DNA of 64,000 nt from contig JAFQBM010000020.1 of NCBI GenBank assembly GCA_017399685.1, positions 1 through 64,000 of the forward strand. Direction: 5' to 3'. Both the position numbers and the translations under genes were made by a program. The notes beneath the pieces were generated by a model. It worked only from the letters and a program-made list of their open reading frames with translations. It was not told the origin of the DNA and ran no database searches. The stretch is from Lachnospiraceae bacterium. GTDB taxonomy: Bacteria; Bacillota; Clostridia; Lachnospirales; Lachnospiraceae. Below are positions 17,913-26,211 of the stretch, in pieces (the stretch's first letter is position 1; each line of letters opens with the position of its first letter).

Positions 17913-18455
17913 TCATTGCATTTCTTCACTTTCTCTGATGTATTTTATCAGTTCTTCCAAATAAATTTTATCTGTCCAATCACATTTTTTTCCAACTGCA
18001 CACATTAACGCTTTTTGCCAAGGTTCATGTTCATCCGGATTTTGTTTCGCAACTGCTTTCTTTAGCATATTGCAAAGTGTTTTATCAACAAACTTCATTT
18101 TCTCTTCATCCCATGCTCCACGACAATAGAACAAAGAAATATTACTAAGTGCATCTTTAAAATGCATCTCTCTTATCTGCATTATGGCTTTCTCATCATA
18201 AGGAGAGGCACCTACTGCAAATACGGCAATCTTTTTATCAGCTAACTGACCTATGTTTTTCTTTAGAAATTGCAGTCCTGCAATCCCGGATGCATAAACA
18301 CCTCCACCCAAAATGATTACATCATAATTCTGCAGATTTGCAACTTTAGCATTTTTTGTCTCAACACAGTCATACCCTGTTTCTTCCTGTAACCAATCAG
18401 CATACTTTTTCGTTGCTCCATATTTTGATTGGTATAGAATCATACCTTTACTCAT
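17913..18455 (-). CDS. Flavodoxin-domain protein (HemG/flavodoxin-like)
   Basis: The product has 180 residues. The FMN-phosphate loop is MILYQSKYGATKKYADWL, followed by DVIILGGGVYASG and IAVFAVGASPY, the flavodoxin_5 pattern seen in menaquinone-dependent protoporphyrinogen oxidases and related redox proteins. RBS AAGGAG. The C-terminal half has C-rich segments (FYCRGAW, MCAVGKKCDW). The role is probably cytoplasmic redox; the partner is unknown. It follows a degenerate marR fragment, from which it was originally translated by coupling. Confidence 0.88.
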   Translation of the reverse strand: MSKGMILYQSKYGATKKYADWLQEETGYDCVETKNAKVANLQNYDVIILGGGVYASGIAGLQFLKKNIGQLADKKIAVFAVGASPYDEKAIMQIREMHFKDALSNISLFYCRGAWDEEKMKFVDKTLCNMLKKAVAKQNPDEHEPWQKALMCAVGKKCDWTDKIYLEELIKYIRESEEMQ

Positions 18456-18570
18456 AATCTCGAATCTCCTTTAAATTATGTTCAAATACACTTAATAATC
18501 CTAGTAAATAGGATCATTCAATCCCTGTAAAATCTACTTTATCACTACTAATAACTTCTTTTATATTCAT
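18448..18570 (-). pseudogene. Internally deleted marR remnant
   Basis: The ATG at 18570 starts MNIKEVISSDKVDFTGIE, identical to the intact MarR, then hits TGA. Shortly after, the sequence jumps to the last codons (NLKEIRDYE) and a stop that overlaps the flavodoxin ATG. About 350 bases of the middle are missing. Confidence 0.85.
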
Positions 18571-18604
18571 TTCACCCTTAGATAAGTAATATATTACTTT
18601 TTAT

Positions 18605-18633
18605 AAGGTAACACATTACTTATTTTTTGTCAA
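18605..18633 (-). promoter_or_regulatory. Promoter of the flavodoxin copy
   Basis: TTGACA (18628-18633), 17 bases, TACCTT (18605-18610), nearly identical to the marR promoter at 17804-17832, again followed by a GTAATATATTAC palindrome. An AGGCGGA/TCCGTCT hairpin with T-run (near 18638-18662) lies upstream. The duplicated unit therefore includes terminator, promoter and operator. Confidence 0.65.
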
Positions 18634-18811
18634 TAGAAAAAGACGGACTATGATCCGCCTTTTTTCTCAATATAAACTTTTCGAAAAATTCTTCCAACAA
18701 ATTCATTTTTCCTGCATAATCCATGGAGAAATGATGCAAAAGTGGTAAAACCTGAAAGTTTCAAGTGCTTACAATTTCTTTTTAATCCTAAACAAATCTT
18801 ATAAGTTTTCA

Positions 18812-19540
18812 CTACTTTTTTATTTTTCTTTCAATTTCCAATACAAATTCAAGTGGCATTTCAATTTCTTTTGCTACTTCTTCTGCAGTTCTCCCTGCTC
18901 TCAAAGCATATACCGTTTTTGGCGCTTTTTCAGCCTTTAGCTGAGATTCTTTCATTTTAATATCCAATTCTCGCACATAATCAATAGCTATATCTAATTC
19001 TTCTGCTATTTCTTCTATGGTCTTACCTGCCCTCAAATAAGACGGTACCAGTTTTTTTCTTTGTTCTTTCTCATACTCTGCACGTTCTTCTTTCAATTCC
19101 CTATCCAGTTCCAACACGCATTCAACTGACATCTCAAACAATTCTGCTACTTCTTCCACGTCTTTCACCTGTAAAAGAGTTTTTGCAATATTTTTCGGTC
19201 TATCATCCTTGTAAACAAAATCAGGAACATCAGGATAACATTTAATTCTACCGTTTATCCATTTTATATATTCTTCCAGGCTATTATTGCCTCCGTCTCT
19301 AAGAAATCCAGAACTAAACCAACAATTACACCTTTTATCTATTTCATACAATCCTTCGTATCCATAATATTCTATTAAAAACTCCCATCCGGATTTTGTT
19401 ATATGTATATCATACCTGTAAATACACCTATAATTTAGCTCAATCTCTTCCGGCTTCATCAAATCTTCTTTTGTATATTCTCTTATATGGCTTAAGTCTT
19501 TGGCTGCAATAGAATGTGTTTTTCTACAATATGCCAGCAT
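18812..19540 (-). CDS. Hypothetical protein with repeated helix-turn-helix-like units
   Basis: No family was recognised in the 242-residue product. The first 100 residues are rich in Tyr, Trp and Cys. The last 130 contain three units of the form (T/V)xEE(V/I)AxExxxxxxxVxExxxxxK, for example AGKTIEEIAEELDIAIDYV and AGRTAEEVAKEIEMPLEFV. The units resemble short helix-turn-helix elements. GGAGGG precedes the ATG. The gene stands alone. Confidence 0.7.
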   Translation of the reverse strand: MLAYCRKTHSIAAKDLSHIREYTKEDLMKPEEIELNYRCIYRYDIHITKSGWEFLIEYYGYEGLYEIDKRCNCWFSSGFLRDGGNNSLEEYIKWINGRIKCYPDVPDFVYKDDRPKNIAKTLLQVKDVEEVAELFEMSVECVLELDRELKEERAEYEKEQRKKLVPSYLRAGKTIEEIAEELDIAIDYVRELDIKMKESQLKAEKAPKTVYALRAGRTAEEVAKEIEMPLEFVLEIERKIKK

Positions 19541-19691
19541 TGTATTTTCCCTCCATCAAATTCATCTAACTCTTTGCATTCTTATATGAAATCAATATAT
19601 GTGCAGGAGCAAATAGAATCGATGCAATAATCAATATTCTCAACAAACTTGTTGTTCCAGTTATTTTCAAAGTAGCCATAGACCTAAATGA

Positions 19692-19859
19692 TTACATAAT
19701 GTTATTTGTTTTTTCATAAGACTTTTTCATACATATTTCAAGGTTCTCTGTAATCAACTCCTGATTTAAATTCTTCATTCCAGCCTCAGTAGTTCCACCT
19801 TTTGTAGTAATACGACAGACAATTTCATCAAAAGAACAGTCTTCTCTCTTAACCATATT
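19692..19859 (-). pseudogene. 3' remnant of pyrroline-5-carboxylate reductase (proC)
   Basis: The frame encodes DEIVCRITTKGGTTEAGMKNL followed by about 28 residues, which is the C-terminal dimerisation region of ProC. The NAD(P)-binding N-terminal part is absent. The upstream junction lies in sequence that is duplicated at 23991-24082. This is a truncated relic, not a functional gene. Confidence 0.65.
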
Positions 19860-19956
19860 AATAACATTCTCAAAAATCCCACTTTGGCAACAGCCCAAAG
19901 TTCCTTCTTCCTCTGTCTTCCAATGTAGGATTTTTATAAAACTGTTATATTTTTAT

Positions 19957-21735
19957 CTATACGCCAATTAATACATTCTTCCCTTCAAAGGCGAATCCGT
20001 ATTTTCGTATCTTTTCTTTTGGAATGCCCCTGGCAATCAGGTCTGTTTCATATTGTTTTTCTTCTATCTGGGCAAGGGCTTTTTCCACTGTTTCGGACAA
20101 ACTTTTCTCATCCTCTAAGTCCCTGACTTTAAATTCCAAAACAAAGGCATCCTTGGTTTTATCTTTTGGTTCTATTACCACATCATATCTTCCAAAACCG
20201 CTTTCCCTGTTGGAAGTTACGATATAGTCCCTTCCTAAATCCACTAAAAGACCAAGTACAAAGCCATGGTAAAACCGTTCCGGTTCATCTCCGAATTTTC
20301 CTTTTCCGGTATCAAAATAACTGAACATCGTGATGGTCAGCCTCTGCATATAATGATTCATTGCTTTTAAATCGCCTAAAAGCAGTGCCTTAAGAAAATA
20401 ATTGTACTCTTCTTCCGATTCATCAAACCAGCCCTGCACCATGGATTCGAACATAATCCGGACTTCCCCGTTGGTTATGGTTAATTCATAATTCGCTCTT
20501 CTTCCTACCTTGCCCATGTCTTCATAAGCCAGAATTTTCAGATAGCCACTTGCTACAAGCAGACTCCAGATGGCTGCCTTACTGCCATTTAACTGGTTAT
20601 ATACAATCTGCTCATCAATAGGACAAATAATACTTTCGCCCCGGAGCAATGCCTCAAATCCGGTTTTTACCTGACTGCTGCCTTCCCGGATTAGTTTGCC
20701 TACCAGACTGTTGGAGCTTGTATTTGCCCAGTAAGTGGTATATTCTCCGGTATCCAGAAAGTTAATGATAGACCACGGATTATAGATATCCCTGTTCTTT
20801 CCAAATACAAATCCGTCATACCATTCCTTGACTTTTTCTTTTTCTTCCCCAAATCCACAAGTATCCAATGCTGCAAATACTTCTTCTTCCGTGAAACCAA
20901 ATGAGGTGGCATATTCATTAGAAGTTGTGGTAACTACTTTTAAATTATTTAAATCCGAAAAAACGGATTCTTTTGAAACTCTTGTGATTCCGGTCATAAT
21001 CGCCCTCTCCAAATAAGGGTTGGTCTTAAAAGTAGAATTAAAGAAATTTCTGATAAACGCTACCATCTCATCCCAATAGCCGTAAACATAAGCTTCCTGC
21101 ATCGGAGTATCATATTCATCAAGTAAAATAATGACCTTTTTCCCATAATAACGACACAGATAATCGGATAAACGATGCAATGATGAACCCGCTTCAAATG
21201 CATCCATGTTCCTTGCCATCCGACTCATGTATTCCTTTTCATTCCCAGACAATTTATTACTTTCTATTACAAAAGAATATTTTTCAAACTGAAACATCAG
21301 TAATTCTATGATTCGCCTCTTTGTAGATTCAAAATCGGTTTCTTTTACTCCTGCAAAAGAAAGACTAATCACGGGATAGGTTCCTTGAAGGTTTTGATAC
21401 TTTTCTTCTTCCCAGATGGAAAGTCCTTCGAACAAATCTCCTCTTCCTGCATAATCCACGGAGAAAAATTCTTCTACCATGGACATATTTAACGTTTTTC
21501 CGAACCGACGAGGGCGGGTAATTAAGGTAACATCATCACCACTTTCCCACCATTCCTTGATAAATGAAGTTTTATCAATGTAAAAATTATGATTCTCTCG
21601 TAATTTCAAAAAATCCTGTATTCCGATTCCTACGGTATGGGTCATATTCGCAATATTTATCTTATTCTCTTTCTTTTTTATATTTTCAATATTCACTGTA
21701 TTGGTTGCATTTTCTGTCTTTTTCGTATCCGTCAT
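19957..21735 (-). CDS. AAA-ATPase-like / PDDEXK_9 family protein, full length
   Basis: The 592-residue protein is intact. The N-terminal AAA-ATPase_like domain has RRFGKT as the Walker A region and LLDEYDTPMQEAYVYGYW as the Walker B/sensor region. The C-terminal PD-(D/E)XK-type segment has Asp in GRYDVVIEP and an EFK motif in FVLEFKVRDLEDEK. A linker rich in TENATNTVN repeats precedes the core. The family is abundant and variable in Lachnospiraceae; biochemical function is unproven. It is the parent of the deleted copy at 24083-24496. Confidence 0.9.
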   Translation of the reverse strand: MTDTKKTENATNTVNIENIKKKENKINIANMTHTVGIGIQDFLKLRENHNFYIDKTSFIKEWWESGDDVTLITRPRRFGKTLNMSMVEEFFSVDYAGRGDLFEGLSIWEEEKYQNLQGTYPVISLSFAGVKETDFESTKRRIIELLMFQFEKYSFVIESNKLSGNEKEYMSRMARNMDAFEAGSSLHRLSDYLCRYYGKKVIILLDEYDTPMQEAYVYGYWDEMVAFIRNFFNSTFKTNPYLERAIMTGITRVSKESVFSDLNNLKVVTTTSNEYATSFGFTEEEVFAALDTCGFGEEKEKVKEWYDGFVFGKNRDIYNPWSIINFLDTGEYTTYWANTSSNSLVGKLIREGSSQVKTGFEALLRGESIICPIDEQIVYNQLNGSKAAIWSLLVASGYLKILAYEDMGKVGRRANYELTITNGEVRIMFESMVQGWFDESEEEYNYFLKALLLGDLKAMNHYMQRLTITMFSYFDTGKGKFGDEPERFYHGFVLGLLVDLGRDYIVTSNRESGFGRYDVVIEPKDKTKDAFVLEFKVRDLEDEKSLSETVEKALAQIEEKQYETDLIARGIPKEKIRKYGFAFEGKNVLIGV

Positions 21736-21778
21736 ATTTGCTCACACCCTTTCCAAATCCCACTTATTTATTATCGTT

Positions 21779-21807
21779 AGTATAACGGATTTCCTTTTAA
21801 AATGCAA
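21779..21807 (-). promoter_or_regulatory. Promoter of the full-length AAA/PDDEXK gene
   Basis: TTGCAT (21802-21807), 17 bases, TATACT (21779-21784). The deleted copy keeps the same promoter at 24531-24559. Confidence 0.65.
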
Positions 21808-21818
21808 CGGTTCTCTAT

Positions 21819-21881
21819 GGGACAGTTAGTCCAAAATACAACTCTATTCTAACAAAAAATCCCACGAATTTAATCGTGGGA
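21819..21881 (-). terminator. Terminator downstream of fic, with repeated flanking cassette
   Basis: TCCCACGA/TCGTGGGA (21860-21881) followed by a T-run on the minus strand ends the fic transcript. The adjacent cassette starting CAGTTAGTCCAAAATAC recurs at 24571 (where a 96-bp palindrome takes the hairpin position) and at 27531. Confidence 0.7.
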
Positions 21882-21987
21882 AAATGTCACAAAGATGATG
21901 TAAAAGTAATGTTTCTGATTTCTTTGTGTAGAGAAAATATCAACTTTCATGACATCTTTCTATCATTAAGGTCGTGAACCATCTCGG

Positions 21988-22980
21988 CTAAAATTTTACA
22001 TATCTTTGATTTTTGCTATTAGGCTTATCAGGAAGAGTCATCTTCACAAGATTATGTTTTAACGCAGGGTTCATATAATTTTTACGAAACGTTTCTTTTG
22101 ATTTTAGACCAAGTAATTCCATAATTGCAGAAGATGTATACGGCACATCATATTCCATCACATCAAGCATTCTCTTAAGATATTCTGTCATATATTCGGA
22201 GCCATCCGCCATCTGTCCCTCAATTTCATCTAAGATTTTATTTATCTGGGAGAGCATAAATTCTATAAATATTGTAGATTCTCCCTGTACATGGCATTTT
22301 GCAATAGCATCATAATAATCGTCCTGAAATTTCTCAATCTGACTCTCTATCGGAATGTATTCAAATATCGGTTTCCACTGTGACAAAATCGCTGTATGCC
22401 ATAGTCGTGCCATTCTTCCGTTGCCGTCAGAAAACGGGTGTATAAATACAAATTCATAGTGGAACACGCTACTTATGATAAGTGGGTGTACACATTTTTT
22501 AGCTTTCTTCATCCACTGAAAAAGGTCTTCCATTTGTCTTGGTATAAACCTTGCAGGAGGGCATATAAAAATGCATTCATTTCCATTGAATACACCTTCT
22601 TCTCCTTTTCTAAATTCTCCAGATTCTTCCACCACATACTTCGTCATAATTCCATGAAGTTCTTTTAATGATTTAATACTATATGGGTCAATGGTTTCCA
22701 TCTTTTCATAAGCCACATAGGCATTCTTTACTTCTTGTATTTCCTTTTGTTCTCCAAGTACCAGCTTGCCATTAATCACATCTCTTACCTGACCAAGTGA
22801 AAGTGAATTTGCTTCAATCTTCAAAGATGAATGGATAGACTTTATTCTGTTATTTCTTCTAAGATGTGGTTTTGACTCTAAATTACTGACTGTAGATATC
22901 CTGCCAATCTTTTCAGAAATAGAAGCTACAAGAGATAATATTTCATTGGTTATCTGAAATGGTGGCGTATATTCGCTCAT
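21988..22980 (-). CDS. Fic-domain AMPylase
   Basis: The product has 330 residues. The Fic motif is HPFSDGNGRMARLW (about residue 200). An N-terminal helix carries SSLKIEAN, a variant of the S/TxxxE(G/N) self-inhibitory motif with Ala in the usual Gly/Asn position. A winged-helix-like domain follows at the C-terminus. Class II Fic proteins AMPylate partners and are held inactive by their own inhibitory Glu. No separate antitoxin is adjacent. A partial copy of the N-terminus lies at 25986-26186. Confidence 0.9.
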   Translation of the reverse strand: MSEYTPPFQITNEILSLVASISEKIGRISTVSNLESKPHLRRNNRIKSIHSSLKIEANSLSLGQVRDVINGKLVLGEQKEIQEVKNAYVAYEKMETIDPYSIKSLKELHGIMTKYVVEESGEFRKGEEGVFNGNECIFICPPARFIPRQMEDLFQWMKKAKKCVHPLIISSVFHYEFVFIHPFSDGNGRMARLWHTAILSQWKPIFEYIPIESQIEKFQDDYYDAIAKCHVQGESTIFIEFMLSQINKILDEIEGQMADGSEYMTEYLKRMLDVMEYDVPYTSSAIMELLGLKSKETFRKNYMNPALKHNLVKMTLPDKPNSKNQRYVKF

Positions 22981-23155
22981 CCAACCGCCTCCTTTATCTT
23001 ACTTATTATCTTACTTATTATCTTACTTTATTATACAAATATTATAAGCAAAAGACAACCAAATTATATCCACCTAATGCAATTACTCCATTGACTTTTA
23101 TTCATACACATAATCTTTGAAATAGCCTGTTTCGTCTTGATAATCCAGCCATAAC

Positions 23156-23242
23156 TCAAACCAGCCCTGCACCATGGATTCGAACATAATCCGGACTTCC
23201 CCGTTGGTTATGGTTAATTCACAATTCGCTATTCTTCCTACC
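23156..23242 (-). pseudogene. Small AAA/PDDEXK gene fragment
   Basis: Eighty-seven bases are nearly identical to 20428-20514 within the intact AAA/PDDEXK gene (the VRIMFESMVQGWFD region). No start or stop belongs to it. It marks an old copy removed except for this relic. Confidence 0.8.
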
Positions 23243-23274
23243 AAATTCAAGGTAGTCTCTTATTAGACTTCTTT

Positions 23275-23577
23275 TCAAATGTATTCAAAAATCCCCTGAA
23301 TAGCATCAGATACATTAATCATTTCTGAAACCGGCAATCTATCCACTTTCTTGTAACCGCGAATCGACAAATCCAACAATGCAAGTTTTTCACATTGTAT
23401 ATAACCTTCGTTCTCTTCCGTCACCATCCATATATGAAGTGGACCGGGAGTAGAATCTCTAATAATCGGACATCCGATGATTTCACCACTCGTATTAAAA
23501 AAATCCTTACTAACCACCAATACAGGATGCTTTATTTTTTCAATTTTAAGAATATCTCCTTGATGTAAAAATTCCAT
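23275..23577 (-). CDS. MazF/PemK-family toxin
   Basis: The ATG at 23577 overlaps the antitoxin stop by one base (TAATG); an in-frame ATG two codons upstream is closer to the RBS. The 100-residue product has the MazF/PemK barrel pattern: QGDILKIEKIKHPVLVVSKDFF, a GCPIIRDS strand, YIQCEKLALLDL and the C-terminal VSEMINVSDAIQGIFEYI. Such toxins cleave mRNA at short sequences. The antitoxin is encoded directly upstream. Confidence 0.83.
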   Translation of the reverse strand: MEFLHQGDILKIEKIKHPVLVVSKDFFNTSGEIIGCPIIRDSTPGPLHIWMVTEENEGYIQCEKLALLDLSIRGYKKVDRLPVSEMINVSDAIQGIFEYI

Positions 23578-23819
23578 TACCATACCTCTCTTCCGACAGG
23601 CTCACCCCAATCATATTCGCCATCAAGCATTAATTTTCCATCAAATTCAGCAGCTCTCTCTTCCAAAGTCTTATGACGAAATGGTTTCGTTAAAGTAATT
23701 ACACCATTTGATACTGTGACATCCAAAATTTCATTCAAAGCAATTCCTGCACTTTTCAATACTTCCTTTGGTAATCTGATTCCTTGACTATTTCCCCATT
23801 CTTTTACTTGTGCTTGCAT
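23577..23819 (-). CDS. AbrB/MazE-family antitoxin
   Basis: The product has 80 residues. The swapped-hairpin N-terminus reads VKEWGNSQGIRLPKEVLKSAGI and is followed by VTVSNGVITLTKPF, diagnostic of MazE/AbrB DNA-binding domains. The acidic C-terminal tail FDGKLMLDGEYDWGEP is the likely toxin-binding part. The palindrome at 23838-23864 covers its promoter. Confidence 0.87.
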   Translation of the reverse strand: MQAQVKEWGNSQGIRLPKEVLKSAGIALNEILDVTVSNGVITLTKPFRHKTLEERAAEFDGKLMLDGEYDWGEPVGREVW

Positions 23820-23837
23820 ATTGAAACCTCCTCACTA

Positions 23838-23864
23838 TTTAGTATATACATAGTATATACTAAA
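23838..23864. promoter_or_regulatory. Perfect palindromic operator of mazEF
   Basis: TTTAGTATATAC-ATA-GTATATACTAAA is a perfect 12-3-12 palindrome directly upstream of the antitoxin RBS (GAGGAGG). TATACT within it can serve as -10. It is a likely AbrB-type antitoxin site. Confidence 0.7.
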
Positions 23865-24082
23865 AATCAAAAAATATCAATGCATTCCGCTTGATAGTAA
23901 CAGAAAATTCAATTCATCTCTTTATCGATATCCCTTATACTAACTTTTCACCGTCTTTTTGTTACATAAAAAAACATCTTAAATGTTAAAGCATTCACAA
24001 AAATCCCACTTTGGCAACAGCCCAAATTTCCTTCTTCCTCTGTCTTCCTATGTAGGATTTTTATAAAACTGTATATTTTTAT

Positions 24083-24496
24083 CTATGCTCCAATTAATAC
24101 ATTCTTACCTTCAAAGGCAAAACCGTACTTTCGTATCTTTTCTTTTAGAATACCCCTAGCAATCAGGTCTGTTTCATATTGTTTTTCTTCTATCTGGGCA
24201 ATGGCTTTTTCCACTGTTTCGCACAAACATTCTTCTACCATGGACATATTTAACGTTTTTCCGAATCGACGAAGGCGGGTAATTAAAGTAACATCATCAC
24301 CACTTTCCCACCATTCCTTGATAAATGAAGTTTTATCAATGTAAAAATTATGATTTTCTCGTAATTTCAAAAAATCCTGGATTCCGATTCCTACGGTATT
24401 GGTCATATTCGCAGTGTTTATCTTATTCCCTTTATTTTTTATATTTTCAGTATTCACTGTATTGGTTACATTTTCTGTTATTTCCGCATCTGGCAT
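24083..24496 (-). CDS. Internally deleted AAA/PDDEXK derivative (137 residues)
   Basis: The first 91 residues match the N-terminus of the protein at 19957-21735, including RRFGKT, and the last 46 match its C-terminus (EKAIAQIEEKQYETDL onwards). About 455 codons are missing but the frame is kept. The junction reads SMVEE then CLCETVEKA. The promoter, RBS and about 90 bases downstream of the stop are also duplicated. The product lacks the Walker B region and the nuclease Asp/Glu/Lys residues, so it is probably inactive, or at most a dominant-negative fragment. Confidence 0.75.
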   Translation of the reverse strand: MPDAEITENVTNTVNTENIKNKGNKINTANMTNTVGIGIQDFLKLRENHNFYIDKTSFIKEWWESGDDVTLITRLRRFGKTLNMSMVEECLCETVEKAIAQIEEKQYETDLIARGILKEKIRKYGFAFEGKNVLIGA

Positions 24497-24530
24497 ATCC
24501 CTCTCTAAATCTCACTTAGCTATTATCGTT

Positions 24531-24559
24531 AGTATAACGGATTTTCCTTTTAAATGCAA
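24531..24559 (-). promoter_or_regulatory. Promoter of the deleted AAA/PDDEXK copy
   Basis: TTGCAT (24554-24559), 17 bases, TATACT (24531-24536), nearly the same as the parental promoter at 21779-21807. Confidence 0.55.
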
Positions 24560-24611
24560 CGTTTCTCTATGGGACAGTTAGTCCAAAATACAACTCTATT
24601 CTAACAAAAAA

Positions 24612-24707
24612 GAGGCTGTCGCATTAAGCATATACCTCACAAAATATGGAAACTTCTTCGTTAAATAATTCCATATTTTATAGAAATTTTCTTAGTGCAA
24701 CAGCCTC
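24612..24707. repeat. 96-bp nested palindrome, MITE-like, acting as terminator
   Basis: GAGGCTGTCGCATTAAG and CTTAGTGCAACAGCCTC form the outer arms (15 of 17 paired), and AAAATATGGAA/TTCCATATTTT an inner stem. On the minus strand it is followed by TTTTTT, so it can terminate the flavoprotein operon. A second element of exactly 96 bp with related ends lies at 31034-31129. Confidence 0.65.
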
Positions 24708-24747
24708 AAGTGTTTCAAAACTGGTAAGAACTCTCTCTCTTATCAAT

Positions 24748-25407
24748 TTATTTTACTTGATAAGGCTTATCATCAAGAGGTTTCTTGCAACCATTCTTCT
24801 TCGCAATATAGCAAAATAATGCTTTCTGTATCCACCTGCCAGTACGCTTGTGTTGTCGAATCTCTTTTTCCGAAAAGTACTCTGGAGCTGCAAATTCATT
24901 CACTTCTTCTTTGTAAAAAGTTTTTTTCTCTGCAAAAGACCTTCCCATCTTTTCATAATGTGCTACCATCTTCTCTGCCATGGCTTCCGGCACCCAAGAA
25001 GCTCCAAAATTGTCCCCTTTAATCAGTGTCCCATTATACTCACAGTTTAAATATGACGGTAGTATTTCTAAATATGCCTCTCCACATCGAAGCTGGCTCG
25101 CTTCGGCAAATCCCCCCTGTAGTATAAAGGACATTTTTGTGCCAGTTTCCTTTTTCGGCTGCAAAGTTTCTAAAAATTCCAACATAATTCCTGGCACACT
25201 CTCAACATACAAAGGAAGCGCAAATAAAATATTGCTATTTTTTTCATATGCTTCTTTCGCACCTACCCACTGCTTTTTATCTGACAAATGCCAAACTTCC
25301 GTTGTGTTTCCGCTCACCTCGAATCCACGTACAAAGGTGCGGATAATTCGCGCTGTATTGCTCTTAGCCTTCACACGAGGGCTTGCGTTAATGATTACTA
25401 AATGCAT
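24748..25407 (-). CDS. NADPH-dependent FMN reductase / flavodoxin-fold protein
   Basis: The product has 219 residues. It opens with VIINASPRVKAKSNTARIIRTFVRGFE, the phosphate loop of NAD(P)H:FMN oxidoreductases, followed by NILFALPLYVESVPGIMLEFLETL. Cys residues appear near the C-terminus (FCYIAKKNGCKKP). The 25398-25407 overlap with the upstream flavoprotein gene indicates translational coupling. The two proteins probably form a small redox unit with an unknown electron donor. Confidence 0.82.
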   Translation of the reverse strand: MHLVIINASPRVKAKSNTARIIRTFVRGFEVSGNTTEVWHLSDKKQWVGAKEAYEKNSNILFALPLYVESVPGIMLEFLETLQPKKETGTKMSFILQGGFAEASQLRCGEAYLEILPSYLNCEYNGTLIKGDNFGASWVPEAMAEKMVAHYEKMGRSFAEKKTFYKEEVNEFAAPEYFSEKEIRQHKRTGRWIQKALFCYIAKKNGCKKPLDDKPYQVK

Positions 25408-25907
25408 GAAAGAATCCCCCTTCCTTCTTCTAACGAAAATACACCAAGAGAGGTGCTTTCAAAATTAAGTGTCGTTCTCTCCATCCATTTTTCAAGATAT
25501 GTATGTTCTGCATTCCCCGTATAAATAAGTCCCATCTTCGGACGAATATCATACCGCGGTACATGTCGCATCTGACCGTCTACAAACTGTAAATACATTG
25601 TTGCAATCGGCAAAATTCTATCCAGCAAATTTTTCGTCTGATAAGATACAAATCCAAATTTTGTATCTGTAATGAAAACAATCTTCTCATGTTGCAAAAT
25701 TTTTTTTAATATAATCTCATAGTCATCCTTAATTGTACAGATTCCCGGTGTCTTCAACCAACAATAATTACAACCAATACAATGCGATATTTTCATTTCC
25801 TTTGTACAAACCACCTCACTGCCCTCAGATTGTGCGCATATCTTATTTTGCAATTCCAAAACTTCATCGTTATACTCAGATAAAGTATTTAACACAAGTA
25901 CACTCAT
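25398..25907 (-). CDS. Flavodoxin-like NAD(P)H oxidoreductase subunit
   Basis: The product has 169 residues. It carries VLVLNTLSEYNDEV at the N-terminus and the iron-sulfur flavoprotein/WrbA-like segment ISHCIGCNYCWLKTPGICTIKDD, with the CxxCxxC...C pattern of multimeric flavodoxin WrbA-type reductases, then VFITDTKFGFVSYQTKNLLDR. It ends in the start of the next gene. An iron-sulfur cluster is plausible but not shown. Confidence 0.8.
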   Translation of the reverse strand: MSVLVLNTLSEYNDEVLELQNKICAQSEGSEVVCTKEMKISHCIGCNYCWLKTPGICTIKDDYEIILKKILQHEKIVFITDTKFGFVSYQTKNLLDRILPIATMYLQFVDGQMRHVPRYDIRPKMGLIYTGNAEHTYLEKWMERTTLNFESTSLGVFSLEEGRGILSCI

Positions 25908-25985
25908 ATTCTATTCTCCTACTTTTTCTACTTATTTTAATTAAACTTTCCAAAAAATCGAAAGTCATTCTTGTATTTCCTTCTA

Positions 25986-26186
25986 CTCTCCAAGCACCAG
26001 CTTGCCATTAATCACAGCTTTTACCTGACCAAGCGAAAGTGAATTTGCTTCAATCTTCAAAGATGAACGAATAGACTTTATTCTGTTATTTCTTCTAAGA
26101 TGTGGATTTGACTCTAAATTACTGACTGCAGATATCCTGCCAATCTTTTCAAAAATAGAATCTACAAGGGATAATATTTCATCGTA
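25986..26186 (-). pseudogene. Fic gene N-terminal fragment
   Basis: About 200 bases closely match codons 10-75 of the intact fic at 21988-22980 and read EKIGRISAVSNLES...RIKSIRSSLKIEANSLSLGQV. No start context or catalytic HPF motif is present. It is a duplicated relic. Confidence 0.85.
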
Positions 26187-26211
26187 AAATTCAACTTTCC
26201 CCTAAATCAAA

